A DNA stretch of 61,813 nucleotides, from the NCBI GenBank assembly GCA_012518815.1, contig JAAYRK010000095.1, positions 1-61,813 on the forward strand, written 5' to 3'. The notes below the pieces were generated by a model. It was not told the origin of the DNA and did no database searches. It saw nothing but the letters and a program-made list of their open reading frames with translations. This document shows positions 26,698 to 36,600 of the stretch, piece by piece. The translations under genes were made by a program, and so were the position numbers. The stretch's first letter is position 1, and each line of letters opens with the position of its first letter. The DNA is from Candidatus Epulonipiscium sp. (GTDB lineage Bacteria; Bacillota; Clostridia; Lachnospirales; Defluviitaleaceae).

Positions 26698-28251
26698 CTA
26701 GTTTTCAAAATACATTTTTATTGCTTCTGATGTATAGCTGCATATATCTCCTGCTAACATGCCGTGATATCCTAATTCTTTTGCGGCTAAATCTCCTGCT
26801 TTACCATGTAAAAAAACTCCTAAAACTGCTGCCTTATAAGGATCCATATTTTGAGCAATCAGTCCAGAAATAATACCCGTTAACACATCCCCTGAACCAG
26901 CTACAGACATTCCGGAATTTCCCGTTGTATTAATATATATTTCTCCATTAGGATGTCCTATTATTGTTTTTGCATCTTTTAATACCAAAATTACATTCCA
27001 TTCATGACAAAAATCTCTTACTATTTCAACAGGCTTTTCTAATATTTCTTCAGTTGTTTTACCAATTAGTCTTCCCATTTCTCCAGGATGGGGAGTTAAT
27101 ACTAAAGGCACTTTTACATTTTTTAGCATTTCAATATTTCTTGCAATTGCATTTATACCATCAGCATCAATTAGTACAGGAACCTTTGAGTTTTTAATAA
27201 TAAGGTCCATTAATTCAACTATTTCTAAATTTTGTCCTAGTCCTGGTCCAATTGCTATAACCATTGCCTTTTCAAGATAAGGTTTTATGGTATAAAAACT
27301 TTCCCTACATAGCCTTCCTTCATCATCAGGAAGCGGTATGGTGATAACCTCCGTTAACTTTCCTTCTAGTATATTATTAATGCTTGCCGGAACTCCTAAA
27401 CTAACAACACCTGTTCCTACTTTATAAGCACCTAAACAAGTTAATGCAGCGGCACCTGTCATTCCTTTAGAGCCAGCTATCACTTGTACTCTTCCATAAG
27501 TCCCTTTATTACTCCTTGTAAATCTAATAGGAATTAAACTTTTTACTTCCTCGTCCGTTAAAACATTCATTTTAAGATCTGCTTCTTCGATAATTCTCCT
27601 TGGTATTCCAATATCGGCTATAATCAATTCTCCCACATAATCCGTTCCAGGGTATAAATAAAGACCAGATTTAGGTAATGCTAATGTAACTGTTTTATCA
27701 GCTTTCACAGCATTCCCTAAAATAGCACCTGTTTTAGAATCGATACCAGAAGGTATATCTACTGATATGATATATTTCCCATAAAAATTAATTAAGTCAA
27801 TTAAATCTTTAAAAAGGCCTTCTATTTTTTTAGATAGACCAGTACCAAAGATAGCATCAACAACAATGTCACTTCTTTGGATCAAATAGGCTATCTCATC
27901 ATCTATTGCAGAATCTGGATTGATTGTTTTTATAGGAATCCGTAAGTTTTGAAGCATCTCATAATTAATTTTTGCATCATTTCTAAGATTATTATAGTTC
28001 CCAATAAAAACTACCGTTACATTTAAAGCCATATTGCTTAAATGCCTTGCAATTCCAAATCCGTCGCCTCCATTATTTCCTTGTCCGCAAAATACAGTTA
28101 CCCTAGTATTAACAGTAGGCTTGATATCCTTTCTTATCTCATTTACAACTGCAAAAACTGCGTTTTCCATTAAAATAATGCCAGGAATACCTACTTTATT
28201 AATAGTGGCCTCATCAATTAACCTCATTTCTTCTCCACTACATATTTTCAT
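26698..28251 (-). CDS. nnr: bifunctional NAD(P)H-hydrate epimerase / ADP-dependent NAD(P)HX dehydratase
   Basis: Repairs hydrated NADH and NADPH. The 517-residue fusion has an N-terminal YjeF-N epimerase (FCGQGNNGGDGFGIARHL about residues 53-70, DAIFGTGLSK, VDIPSGID) and a C-terminal ribokinase-like dehydratase (IAIGPGLGQN, LTPHPGEMGRL, GNSGMSVAGSGDVLTG). It lies between acpS and the CBS gene; acpS next to this gene is common in Firmicutes. Confidence 0.95.
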   Translation of the reverse strand: MKICSGEEMRLIDEATINKVGIPGIILMENAVFAVVNEIRKDIKPTVNTRVTVFCGQGNNGGDGFGIARHLSNMALNVTVVFIGNYNNLRNDAKINYEMLQNLRIPIKTINPDSAIDDEIAYLIQRSDIVVDAIFGTGLSKKIEGLFKDLIDLINFYGKYIISVDIPSGIDSKTGAILGNAVKADKTVTLALPKSGLYLYPGTDYVGELIIADIGIPRRIIEEADLKMNVLTDEEVKSLIPIRFTRSNKGTYGRVQVIAGSKGMTGAAALTCLGAYKVGTGVVSLGVPASINNILEGKLTEVITIPLPDDEGRLCRESFYTIKPYLEKAMVIAIGPGLGQNLEIVELMDLIIKNSKVPVLIDADGINAIARNIEMLKNVKVPLVLTPHPGEMGRLIGKTTEEILEKPVEIVRDFCHEWNVILVLKDAKTIIGHPNGEIYINTTGNSGMSVAGSGDVLTGIISGLIAQNMDPYKAAVLGVFLHGKAGDLAAKELGYHGMLAGDICSYTSEAIKMYFEN

Positions 28252-28292
28252 AATTACCCTCCATTTCTCTTAAATTATTGTTTATTGTCACC

Positions 28293-28664
28293 TCAATCTT
28301 GGGCAAGAGCATATGCAACCGCATATTCTCTGGAATGAGAAATAGTTACAAGTATTTTTGATATATTCAACTTGTCCGATGTTTCCTTAGCCTTATTATA
28401 AAGATATACATAAGGCTTTCCATTTTTATCCCTTAATATTTCTATATCCTTTAATTCAAAGATTGTAAAACCCGTTCCTAATGCTTTAGATACCGCTTCT
28501 TTTGCAGCAAAAGTTCCTGCAATGCTTTGAAAACTATTCTTTTTATTATTAAAAAATTCTTGTTCATTGACAGTAAAACATTTTTCAATAAATCTTGGAT
28601 TCTTTGTTACAGCCTCTTTTATCCGTTTTATTTCAATTATGTCTGTTCCAATACCTATAACCAT
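28293..28664 (-). CDS. acpS: holo-[acyl-carrier-protein] synthase
   Basis: Transfers 4'-phosphopantetheine from coenzyme A to acyl carrier protein. The 123-residue protein has the canonical IGIGTDIIEIKRI start with the catalytic Asp, FAAKEAVSKALGTGF with the metal-binding Glu, and the VTISHSREYAVAYA ending. Length and motifs are normal. It lies 41 bp upstream of nnr and 4 bp after the coiled-coil gene. Confidence 0.95.
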   Translation of the reverse strand: MVIGIGTDIIEIKRIKEAVTKNPRFIEKCFTVNEQEFFNNKKNSFQSIAGTFAAKEAVSKALGTGFTIFELKDIEILRDKNGKPYVYLYNKAKETSDKLNISKILVTISHSREYAVAYALAQD

Positions 28665-28668
28665 AAGT

Positions 28669-29271
28669 TCACCGCCAATATCTTTTATCTAGTTCTTCAA
28701 TTAGTTCTACTCCTACAAGATCATGTAAATAAGAATATATTTCACTTGCCTTTTCTTCGTGTATTGTTTTTTCTTTTACATTATTTTTTAATTGTTCTCT
28801 TGTTGTTTCAATCCACTTGGCTAATTCTTTTGTTTTTTCCTGATGCTCTTTCATTTCCTTATAAGATACCTTAACACTTTCTCTTAACAGCCTTTGGTTA
28901 ACTTCTTCAATTTCACTAGGAAGTCTTTGTAATCTTTTTTGTATTTTTTCTAACTTATTATTAATTTCTATAATATATTTTTTGTTTTTTCCCATTTTTT
29001 CTTTATCCGATTCATTTTCATTGCTAAATACTTCATCGGTAAGATTTATAATATCACTCATTAGTTTTTTCTTTAATTTTATGTAGTCATTAAAATCATT
29101 ATTTAATTGTCCTTGTTCTTTAAGTAAATTTCCTAATTGTTTTTCTAACATAAGAATTTTTTTTGTCTTTTTTTCATGAGGAAAAATATTATGCCATTTT
29201 TTATCTAGTATCAAAATTGGAATTTTTTTTAATAAAGCATAGTCAATACTAACTTCCTTTTTTCTGAACAA
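28669..29271 (-). CDS. coiled-coil protein of unknown function
   Basis: A 200-residue soluble protein, largely helical and charged, with two predicted coiled-coil stretches (about 40-75 and 95-185). No domain is recognised. The N-terminus (YALLKKIPILILDKKWHNIF) is the most structured-looking non-coil part. It starts at TTG 29271, 8 bases after GGGGAGG. It is tightly linked to acpS (4 bp), so it is real and co-expressed, but its role cannot be inferred. Confidence 0.6.
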   Translation of the reverse strand: MFRKKEVSIDYALLKKIPILILDKKWHNIFPHEKKTKKILMLEKQLGNLLKEQGQLNNDFNDYIKLKKKLMSDIINLTDEVFSNENESDKEKMGKNKKYIIEINNKLEKIQKRLQRLPSEIEEVNQRLLRESVKVSYKEMKEHQEKTKELAKWIETTREQLKNNVKEKTIHEEKASEIYSYLHDLVGVELIEELDKRYWR

Positions 29272-29289
29272 AACGGCAGCCTCCCCTCT

Positions 29290-29757
29290 TTAAAGATTAT
29301 ATCTTTTCTTAAGAGAAATCGTATTAAATCCTAAAGCATCCCAAAATTTTTCACCTGTTTCATTTTCTATGTCAACGTTTATGTTAATATACTCTAGTTC
29401 CCTCTTGTTAAAATCTTTAACTAAGCTTTGGAATAATTTTGTCGCATATCCCTTTCTTCTATATTCGGGTAGGATGAAAATTTCTTCTATGCTGCCCTCA
29501 TATTTTATATCGTATAATAATGGAAGTTTGTGAATAGTTCCCCTAATATAACCTATTAGCTTGTTACCTTCCTCTACTATGTAAACAACAGTTAAGTCAC
29601 TCTTAACAATCCATTCTAACTCATTTCTTTTTTGCTCCTTCCAGTCAGCAGATAGTAGAAAATAAATCTTTTTCTCCTTATGATATTCCATTAATTTAAT
29701 CCACAAAATAATTAAGTTATCTATATCTTCTATTTTAGCTTTTCTAATATTAATCAT
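29290..29757 (-). CDS. GNAT-family N-acetyltransferase
   Basis: A 155-residue acetyltransferase with the acetyl-CoA-binding segment IEEIFILPEYRRKGYATKLFQ (motif A, RRKGYA) and the C-terminal ALGFNTISLKKRY. The acceptor is unknown. It is the first gene of the leftward cluster that runs through acpS to mazF. Confidence 0.82.
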   Translation of the reverse strand: MINIRKAKIEDIDNLIILWIKLMEYHKEKKIYFLLSADWKEQKRNELEWIVKSDLTVVYIVEEGNKLIGYIRGTIHKLPLLYDIKYEGSIEEIFILPEYRRKGYATKLFQSLVKDFNKRELEYININVDIENETGEKFWDALGFNTISLKKRYNL

Positions 29758-29820
29758 AATTCTTCTCCAAAAAATGTTGTGTTATATTAATTTTATCATT
29801 GAATAAATCTAATGCCAAGA

Positions 29821-29846
29821 AAACCGGGAAAATTTTTCCCCGGTTT
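29821..29846. terminator. GC-rich hairpin terminator
   Basis: AAACCGGG and CCCCGGTTT arms around an A4T5 centre. It lies between the GNAT gene and the SLH gene and forms a second terminator behind the one at 29854-29878. Confidence 0.7.
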
Positions 29847-29853
29847 AATCTAT

Positions 29854-29878
29854 AAAAAAGCTGCATCAAAGATACAAC
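29854..29878 (-). terminator. terminator of the SLH gene
   Basis: On the minus strand GTTGTATC, TTT, GATGCAGC (two G-U pairs) followed by TTTTTT, directly after the stop at 29889. Confidence 0.7.
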
Positions 29879-29888
29879 TGATATTCAA

Positions 29889-31595
29889 TTAATCTACAAA
29901 ATCCAAAATTTTATATATAACTTTCGAAGCTTCTGCCCTAGTAACATTCTTTGAAGGTTTAAAATTACCATCAGGATAGCCATTTATTATATAGTAATAC
30001 GCAACCAACTCTAATTCATCTTTATACTTTATATTGTCTATATCCGTAAAGCTTATTTGATAATCATTAGAATGACTATATCCTAAATATTTAAGAATCT
30101 TCCCCGTCATAAAAGCCATTTCTTCCCGTGTAATAGGATCATTTATATTTAATTTATTATAATTAGCTCCATAATCAGAAACATTAATTAAATTTAGTTT
30201 TTTTGCAGCTTCAAAATAACCTCCTTTTTCAAACCAGCTACTAGCATCATCTTTAGGGCTAACTTTATAATTAATGGCCCTTATAAGCATTACCATAAAT
30301 TCTGCTTTTGTAATTTCTTTTTCTGGCCTGAAAGTTCCATCTTCATAGCCTTCTGCAATTTTTTTATCCACTATAATTTCTATATAATTAATTGCCCAAT
30401 GATTAGGAGCTACGTCTGTCATTTTATATATTGATTTTGTCTTATCTTTATCAAAATTATATTTAACTGGTTCTGTTGAGAAGATAAAACCTCTTTTGTC
30501 TTTAATAAAAAGCCTAAAATAGTATTCTCCTTCATATTGGTCATCTAGTATTATATTTGCTGTGCCATTGTTGTTGTAATGAATAGCACTTCCTAAATAT
30601 GCCTTCATAGTTTCCCCGGTTACGACAGTCTTAACTGGTCTTGGAAACATAATATTATCAGATGGATAAGTAATTAAGGTATACTCATAATTATTTTTAT
30701 CTAAAATTGGATTCCATGTTATCTCATACTGTAGATAACCTGGCATAATTTCTTTGTTTTTCTTAATACTTAACTGGGGTTTATAAGGAAGACTAGGTTC
30801 TAGGGATGTATATCCAGCTAGTTCTAGCCAATAAAGATAAAGACCAGGAACGTCAGCTGCCAAAGGAATTGAAAGATTTTCTTGCGGCAGAAGATTAAAG
30901 CTTTCAGTAGAATAAAAGCTTTCTTTAATATTTTTTTCTACCCGCTCTTGAACATCTTTATAATCCATAGACTTTTTAGCCTTTGGAGAACCAAAAAGCT
31001 GAACATAGTCATTGGCAGCAATCTCTGCAATATCCCATTTATAAGTATATTTTTTATCATTAACTGAAAAATATTCTACTTCTTTATATTTTTCTAAACC
31101 TCTAATTTTTGCGTACCTAGTATCTTTCCATTGATTAAAATGCCTGTTTTCTTTAGTTAATAAATAATATAATGTAAAATGATGTCCATACTCATGAGCA
31201 AGCACACGAGCAAATTGTGATACATCTGTGTATTGATCTCCATTAAAGATTTCTATATAGCGGTCATCTTTATATACATACTTTCCTTCACTATTTATAT
31301 CGTAATCCTCATAATAAGCACCCATAATTCCTTCAGGAGAATCAGGATAAATATATATGTATGATAAATATTTTATTTCTTCTCCATGAAAATTATTTAT
31401 AAGCTCATCGTAAACCTCTTTTAACCTTTCCTTACTGACCCAATTCTTTGAGTAGCTTACGATAGTAACTCCTTTTTCTCCTTTGTATACACCCAGGGGT
31501 TCACCATATTCTGTTCTTGGCTTTGCTAGAGAATCAGTTTGAAATAAAATAAATAAAAGGCTAAATAAAACTAATCTAAAAAAAGTTTTTATCAT
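29889..31595 (-). CDS. secreted S-layer-anchored putative zinc metalloprotease
   Basis: A 568-residue exported protein. A signal peptide (about 1-25) is followed by a putative zincin domain with AHEYGHHF (about residue 133) and a downstream AEIAANDY that could give the third ligand. Next is a beta-rich, fibronectin-like region (about 275-385) and a C-terminal SLH region: TDVAPNHWAINYIE, a diverged second copy around PITREEMAFM, and GYPDGNFKPSKNVTRAEA. SLH domains bind secondary cell-wall polymers, so the enzyme is displayed on the surface. Activity is inferred from HExxH. ATG 31595 follows GGGGTGG. Confidence 0.8.
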   Translation of the reverse strand: MIKTFFRLVLFSLLFILFQTDSLAKPRTEYGEPLGVYKGEKGVTIVSYSKNWVSKERLKEVYDELINNFHGEEIKYLSYIYIYPDSPEGIMGAYYEDYDINSEGKYVYKDDRYIEIFNGDQYTDVSQFARVLAHEYGHHFTLYYLLTKENRHFNQWKDTRYAKIRGLEKYKEVEYFSVNDKKYTYKWDIAEIAANDYVQLFGSPKAKKSMDYKDVQERVEKNIKESFYSTESFNLLPQENLSIPLAADVPGLYLYWLELAGYTSLEPSLPYKPQLSIKKNKEIMPGYLQYEITWNPILDKNNYEYTLITYPSDNIMFPRPVKTVVTGETMKAYLGSAIHYNNNGTANIILDDQYEGEYYFRLFIKDKRGFIFSTEPVKYNFDKDKTKSIYKMTDVAPNHWAINYIEIIVDKKIAEGYEDGTFRPEKEITKAEFMVMLIRAINYKVSPKDDASSWFEKGGYFEAAKKLNLINVSDYGANYNKLNINDPITREEMAFMTGKILKYLGYSHSNDYQISFTDIDNIKYKDELELVAYYYIINGYPDGNFKPSKNVTRAEASKVIYKILDFVD

Positions 31596-31706
31596 ATCTT
31601 CCACCCCTATCCATATAAACTTTCCCTATGCTGCAATTATACATAATAATTGTTGAATTCTTATTACATTCTAATTAAATAATATTAATAATATAAAAAT
31701 AAAAAA

Positions 31707-31729
31707 GGCTAACTTATAAATCGTTAGCC
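31707..31729 (-). terminator. terminator of the DUF445 gene
   Basis: GGCTAAC, nine bases, GTTAGCC, followed on the minus strand by TTTTTTATTTTTAT. The stop codon of the gene lies inside the hairpin. Confidence 0.85.
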
Positions 31730-33220
31730 AAACAAAACAGGAACAAAGCCAATTATAAATCCTAAAAGTCCCCCTAGCCAAGTTATGACTTTTAACTCTC
31801 TATCTACCACTGAAAGGATTATTTCTTCCATTTCATCTGTATCAAATTCAATAATTCTATTTTCAACAATATCAGATATGTCAAGTTGCTTAATAAAATA
31901 CGGAGATTGTTTAATAACAAATTCTTTATATAGCTTTAAGACAAAATTCTTAATATGCATTTCTACTGAATTCCCCATGTTTTCTATAAATTTATTAACT
32001 GGGGTAGAAAATAACCTTTCTAATTCTTTGTTAACAAGACTTTTTATTAATTCAATAAAATCTTCTTTATTAATTAAATATGTTAAATATCTTTTAATCC
32101 GTTTTTCGATTTCATAAATAACGTCAATCTTAAAAGCTTTTATTATCTTAAGAAGATTTCTTTCCTCTTGATTGACAATATAATCCTTAATTTTTTCCTT
32201 AAGAATATCTATTTTTTCTGTGTTATTTAAATAAAAAATTATATTATCATATCTTTTTTCAAGTTCATTTTCATCATTAATAAAATCAATTTTATCAAGC
32301 CATTGACTAATTGGCTTTTCCAATATTTGATTAATAAAAATATTTATTTGCTTAAGTATTTCCTTTTGATTTTCTTCTTCTTGTATATAGTCTTTTAGAT
32401 AGTTTCTAATTTTATTATAAAGCTTATCTATATCAACAAATATTAAGGTGAATTTCCCTAAATTTTTTTGAATAAATTCTTGTAATATATCTTTTATTTT
32501 GTTTTCTATTGCAGTCTGATCCATTATTTTTAGTATTAAAGGCATCCATTCTGTTGCTTGACTTCTTACAAAATCCATAGCCGTTTCTACAAAAATATCA
32601 GGAATTATATTTGATAAGGAAATTTCATCATTACTAAGATATTTTCTACAAGCAGTTATTTGATTGAGAACCCATTGTTTAAAGGAATCATCCTTTATAA
32701 AATCTATCTTTATAAATTCCTTAAAGTTTATATCTTCTATGTTTGTATCTAATTTGTCTTGTATGAAATCAGTAATGTATTTTGTAACAAAATCTAAGTT
32801 TTCCTCACGACTAAGATAAGCTATTATAAATGAGCTGACTTTCTTATTTAAAAATTCAATGTTTTCTTCTTTATTATCTTCTAAAACATAATTTAGAAAA
32901 TCATTTAATGTTTTGTCCTTATGAAAAATATCATTGTATGTATCAGTTATAATCTTATTAATGCCTTCTATTACCTCTTCGTTTAATAAAGACTTTATAA
33001 TCACTTCCTCAGAAAGAATATATTTACCCGTAGCATTCCCTACACTTTTTGCTATTCTTTCTTTTTCTTTAGGAATTATACCTGGTGTAAAAGGAAGCTT
33101 CAAATTAAAAAATCTAATTTCCCTATGAGGTCTAAAAAGCATTTTTATAGCAAGCCAATTAGTAAAATATCCAATTATACTTCCAACTATAGGACTAACA
33201 AGTAATCTAGCAAAATCCAT
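31724..33220 (-). CDS. DUF445 family membrane protein
   Basis: A 498-residue protein of the YheB/DUF445 type. An N-terminal membrane segment and conserved motif (VGSIIGYFTNWLAIKMLFRP, then LPFTPGIIPKE) are followed by a long helical, charged region (about 80-475), and a second membrane segment closes the C-terminus (WLGGLLGFIIGFVPVLFG). Bacillus relatives have been linked to spore or membrane morphology, but a molecular function is not established. It is 18 bp downstream of rex. Confidence 0.82.
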   Translation of the reverse strand: MDFARLLVSPIVGSIIGYFTNWLAIKMLFRPHREIRFFNLKLPFTPGIIPKEKERIAKSVGNATGKYILSEEVIIKSLLNEEVIEGINKIITDTYNDIFHKDKTLNDFLNYVLEDNKEENIEFLNKKVSSFIIAYLSREENLDFVTKYITDFIQDKLDTNIEDINFKEFIKIDFIKDDSFKQWVLNQITACRKYLSNDEISLSNIIPDIFVETAMDFVRSQATEWMPLILKIMDQTAIENKIKDILQEFIQKNLGKFTLIFVDIDKLYNKIRNYLKDYIQEEENQKEILKQINIFINQILEKPISQWLDKIDFINDENELEKRYDNIIFYLNNTEKIDILKEKIKDYIVNQEERNLLKIIKAFKIDVIYEIEKRIKRYLTYLINKEDFIELIKSLVNKELERLFSTPVNKFIENMGNSVEMHIKNFVLKLYKEFVIKQSPYFIKQLDISDIVENRIIEFDTDEMEEIILSVVDRELKVITWLGGLLGFIIGFVPVLFG

Positions 33221-33238
33221 TTATTACTATAACTCCAA

Positions 33239-33907
33239 TCATTTATTAGATTTTTTTGTTTGTGCTTCTTTTAATTGCATTTGACGATTTATTCTGTAGG
33301 ATAAGGTCATTAAACTGTCGGACAAGTGAACATCTTCAACTACAACATCTGATGAAAGGTCTAAATCAACCGGTGAAAAATTCCATAGACCTTTTACTCC
33401 CCAACTTGCTAAATCTTCAGCAACTTTGCGAACTTTAGACTTAGGCAGTGTAAGATAAGCTACATCTATTTTGTTTTCTTTTACAAAGGACTCCATTTCA
33501 TCAATATCTTTTACTTCTATTCCTCTAATAGTCATTCCGATTAATCTTGGATTAACATCAAATAAGCCACAAAGTTCAAAGCCTCTTTGCTCAAATTTAA
33601 CATAATTAGCTAAAGCTTGTCCTAAATTACCTACTCCTACAATAATTACTTTATATTTATTATTAAGCCCTAAGATTTTTGCAATTTCTTTATATAAATA
33701 CTCTACATTATATCCGTATCCTTGTTGTCCAAATCCGCCGAAATTGTTTAAATCTTGACGAATTTGTGAAGCAGTAACTCCCATTCTTTCACTTAATTCC
33801 TTCGATGAAATACGCTTAATATCATTCTCAAGAAGTTCGCCTAAATACCTATAATACCTAGGTAAACGCCTTATCACTGCAATAGATATCCTTCTGTTAG
33901 CAGACAA
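33239..33907 (-). CDS. rex: redox-sensing transcriptional repressor Rex
   Basis: Rex represses fermentation and respiration genes when NADH is low and leaves DNA when NADH rises. The 222-residue protein has a winged helix (RRLPRYYRYLGEL, ERMGVTASQIRQDLNNFGGFGQQGYGY) and a Rossmann domain (VGVGNLGQALANY), plus the domain-swapped C-terminal helix. It starts at TTG 33907 behind AAAGGAGAGGGAAG. In a hydrogen-metabolising anaerobe it is the expected global regulator; no clear Rex operator was found in the window. Confidence 0.95.
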   Translation of the reverse strand: MSANRRISIAVIRRLPRYYRYLGELLENDIKRISSKELSERMGVTASQIRQDLNNFGGFGQQGYGYNVEYLYKEIAKILGLNNKYKVIIVGVGNLGQALANYVKFEQRGFELCGLFDVNPRLIGMTIRGIEVKDIDEMESFVKENKIDVAYLTLPKSKVRKVAEDLASWGVKGLWNFSPVDLDLSSDVVVEDVHLSDSLMTLSYRINRQMQLKEAQTKKSNK

Positions 33908-33942
33908 TACTTCCCTCTCCTTTCATTAAAAACTATGTTTAA

Positions 33943-33972
33943 ATTATAACATTTACTTAAAAAAACTGTCAA
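33943..33972 (-). promoter_or_regulatory. rex promoter
   Basis: TTGACA (33972-33967), 18 bases, TATAAT (33948-33943) with an extended TG, about 36 bp upstream of the rex start. Confidence 0.7.
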
Positions 33973-34038
33973 TCAGCCTTTCTTTCCTTTTTGTTTTTTG
34001 ATATCATTATATAAAATTAAAGCTATTGAGGTGCACAA

Positions 34039-35940
34039 ATGATTTTGTCATGTAAAAATATTAGTAAGTCTTTTGGAATAGATTTAGTTCTTAACAATAT
34101 TAATTTTCAAATAGAGGAAAAAGAAAAAATTGCAATTACAGGCGTTAATGGAGCAGGTAAGTCAACCTTATTTAAAATACTTGCTGGAGAAATCTCTGCA
34201 GACAGTGGAGAAATATATACAGCAAAAGATGCTGTCATTGGCTACCTTCCTCAAAATACAGAAATAGATTCTAATAATACTATTTTTGATGAAATGCTGC
34301 TGGTTTTTTCAGAAGTTATTGAATTAGAATCTAATCTACATTCCCTTGAAAAAGAAATGAGTATACTTAAAGGGGATGAACTTGCTAAGCTTATGGACAA
34401 GTATTCCTTAATTCAACATCAATTTGAAGAACTAAATGGATACGCTTATAAAAGTCAAATTAAAGGAGTCCTAAAAGGCTTAGGTTTTAATGAAGAACAA
34501 TTTTATCAACCCATTAGCCAATTATCTGGTGGGCAAAAAACAAGGGTCGCTCTTGCAAAATTATTATTATCTTCTCCTTCAATTTTACTCTTGGATGAAC
34601 CTACCAATCATCTTGATATAACAGCAATAGAGTGGCTTGAAGATTTCCTTAAAAATTATCCAAATGTCGTTATAATTATATCTCATGACAGATACTTTTT
34701 GGATAAATTAGTCTCTAAAGTAATTGAAATAGAAAATACTCAAGCTACAATATACAATGGCAACTATTCTTTTTATGCTAAGCAAAAACAAATAAACCGC
34801 GAAATACATTTAAAACAATATTTAAATCAACAAAAAGAAATCAAAAGACAAGAGCAAATTATTCAAACCCTTAGATCTTTTAATAGAGAAAAATCTTTAA
34901 AAAGAGCAAAAAGCCGTGAAAAGGCCTTGGAAAAAATAGATAGAATAAAGGCTCCTGATTCTCTTCCTTCTTCTATGAAATTTTCTTTAGAAGCAGGCAT
35001 TGAGAGTGGAAATGATGTTCTTCATGTAAAAAAGCTATCAAAGTCTTTTGCTGACAAAAAGCTTTTCCAAAATGTTTCCTTTCAATTAAAAAAAGGAGAA
35101 AAAGTCTGCCTTATTGGACCTAATGGAATAGGCAAAACTACTTTGTTTAAAATATTGCTAAATCAATTAGATTATGACGAAGGAAGCTTTCGCTTAGGAA
35201 CTAACGTAAAAATTAGTTATTATGATCAAGAACAGCAAAATATTTCTTATGATAAAACTATTATAGACGAAATATCAGATGCTTATCCCTCATTAACCCT
35301 AGGAGAAATACGAAATATTTTAGCAGCCTTTTTATTTACAGGGGATGATGTCTTTAAAAAAATCTCCACTTTAAGCGGTGGAGAAAGAGGCCGAGTATCT
35401 CTTTGTAAAATGATGTTATCTGAGGGAAACTTTCTTCTATTAGACGAACCAACCAATCATCTTGATCTTTTATCAAAAGAAATATTGGAAGATGCTATAA
35501 ATGGCTATACGGGAACCATATTATATATATCTCATGATAGATATTTTATAAATAAAACAGCTTCCAAAATATTAGAGCTTTCTCCTTTAGGAGTTACCGA
35601 ATACCTCGGTAATTATGATTACTATCTTGAAAAAAGGAATGAAATAAATCTTGCTATTAATAGTTCAAACTTAAAAGATGAAAAAGCAAGTTCTGCAAAG
35701 GATGAATGGCTTCGTCAAAAAGAAGAACAAGCTCAACAAAGAAAATTGCAAGCTCAAATTGAAAGTATCGAAAAAGAAATTCATGAAATAGAAAGTCAAA
35801 TTGAAGAAATTGATGAATTATTATGCCTTGAAGAAGTTTATACTAATCCAGAAAAATCTAAGGAAGCTTATGATTCTAAAGTGAATCTAGAAGCAAAGTT
35901 AGAATCCTTATATCAACAATGGGAAGAATTACATCCATAA
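34039..35940 (+). CDS. ABC-F family ATPase (ribosome-associated)
   Basis: A 633-residue soluble protein with two ABC domains in tandem and no membrane domain: Walker A GVNGAGKST (about residue 35) and GPNGIGKTT (about 358), signatures LSGGQKTRVALAK and LSGGERGRVSLCK, and two LLLDEPTNHLD motifs. A charged P-site tRNA interaction-motif linker lies between them and the C-terminal extension is coiled coil. ABC-F proteins act on ribosomes; some give resistance to ribosome-targeting antibiotics. This one resembles the housekeeping YdiF group, but that is not certain. Confidence 0.92.
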   Translation: MILSCKNISKSFGIDLVLNNINFQIEEKEKIAITGVNGAGKSTLFKILAGEISADSGEIYTAKDAVIGYLPQNTEIDSNNTIFDEMLLVFSEVIELESNLHSLEKEMSILKGDELAKLMDKYSLIQHQFEELNGYAYKSQIKGVLKGLGFNEEQFYQPISQLSGGQKTRVALAKLLLSSPSILLLDEPTNHLDITAIEWLEDFLKNYPNVVIIISHDRYFLDKLVSKVIEIENTQATIYNGNYSFYAKQKQINREIHLKQYLNQQKEIKRQEQIIQTLRSFNREKSLKRAKSREKALEKIDRIKAPDSLPSSMKFSLEAGIESGNDVLHVKKLSKSFADKKLFQNVSFQLKKGEKVCLIGPNGIGKTTLFKILLNQLDYDEGSFRLGTNVKISYYDQEQQNISYDKTIIDEISDAYPSLTLGEIRNILAAFLFTGDDVFKKISTLSGGERGRVSLCKMMLSEGNFLLLDEPTNHLDLLSKEILEDAINGYTGTILYISHDRYFINKTASKILELSPLGVTEYLGNYDYYLEKRNEINLAINSSNLKDEKASSAKDEWLRQKEEQAQQRKLQAQIESIEKEIHEIESQIEEIDELLCLEEVYTNPEKSKEAYDSKVNLEAKLESLYQQWEELHP

Positions 35941-35956
35941 ATATTTATGGCCTAAT

Positions 35957-36004
35957 AAAAAATCTCCTTATTGGTATATTATTTTACCAATGAGGAGATT
36001 TTTT
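35957..36004. terminator. bidirectional terminator
   Basis: A 20-bp stem (AAAAAATCTCCTTATTGGTA and its near-exact complement at 35985-36004) with one mismatch, directly behind the ABC-F gene. Confidence 0.88.
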
Positions 36005-36057
36005 CTAATATCATAGCTTACTAACTTATTTATATATATACAATAATTATTTATAAA

Positions 36058-36582
36058 TTAGATGTTAGTATCTTTTATAAGTGAGTACATACATGAGTCC
36101 ATTAATTGTCCATTTTTATAGACACTTTTTCTTAGTATTCCTTCTAGTTGGAAACCTGCTTTTTCAAGCACACGACGTGACTCCATATTATTAGCATAAG
36201 GTTCTGCAAATATCCTAACTATATCATATTTTTCAAAGACAATTTCGCAAATTTGCTTTATGGCTTCAGTCATAATTCCTTTACCCCAAAATGGCTCAGC
36301 TAGCCAATAGCCTAGTTCCCCACTTTTACAATACACGTCATCTCTTAGAAATATTCCAATACTTCCAACTGCCTTCCCCTCTATATCAATTCCCCTACAA
36401 TATTCCTTTGATTCATCAGCTAAGATACAAGCATTAATATATTCTTCTGCATCCTTTAAAGTATAAGGATGAGGAAATACATTCCGTAATTTATCTGCAA
36501 TCTTTTTGTTATTGGCATATTCTGACAATGATTTTGTATCCTCAGCTTTCCATTTTCTAAGGGTAAAATATACACTAGCCAC
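36058..36582 (-). CDS. GNAT acetyltransferase, RimJ/RimL type
   Basis: A 174-residue acetyltransferase of the ribosomal-protein-acetylating RimJ/RimL subgroup (acetyltransf_3): YFTLRKWKAED start, LGYWLAEPFWGKGIMTEAI acetyl-CoA site, YANNMESRRVLEKAGFQLEG and ending RKSVYKNGQLMDSCMYSL. GTG 36582 is chosen because GGGAGG lies 7 bases before it; an in-frame ATG upstream overlaps that ribosome site. It follows another acetyltransferase gene. The true acceptor is unknown. Confidence 0.85.
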   Translation of the reverse strand: MASVYFTLRKWKAEDTKSLSEYANNKKIADKLRNVFPHPYTLKDAEEYINACILADESKEYCRGIDIEGKAVGSIGIFLRDDVYCKSGELGYWLAEPFWGKGIMTEAIKQICEIVFEKYDIVRIFAEPYANNMESRRVLEKAGFQLEGILRKSVYKNGQLMDSCMYSLIKDTNI

Positions 36583-36600
36583 TACAATTCCTCCCATTAT

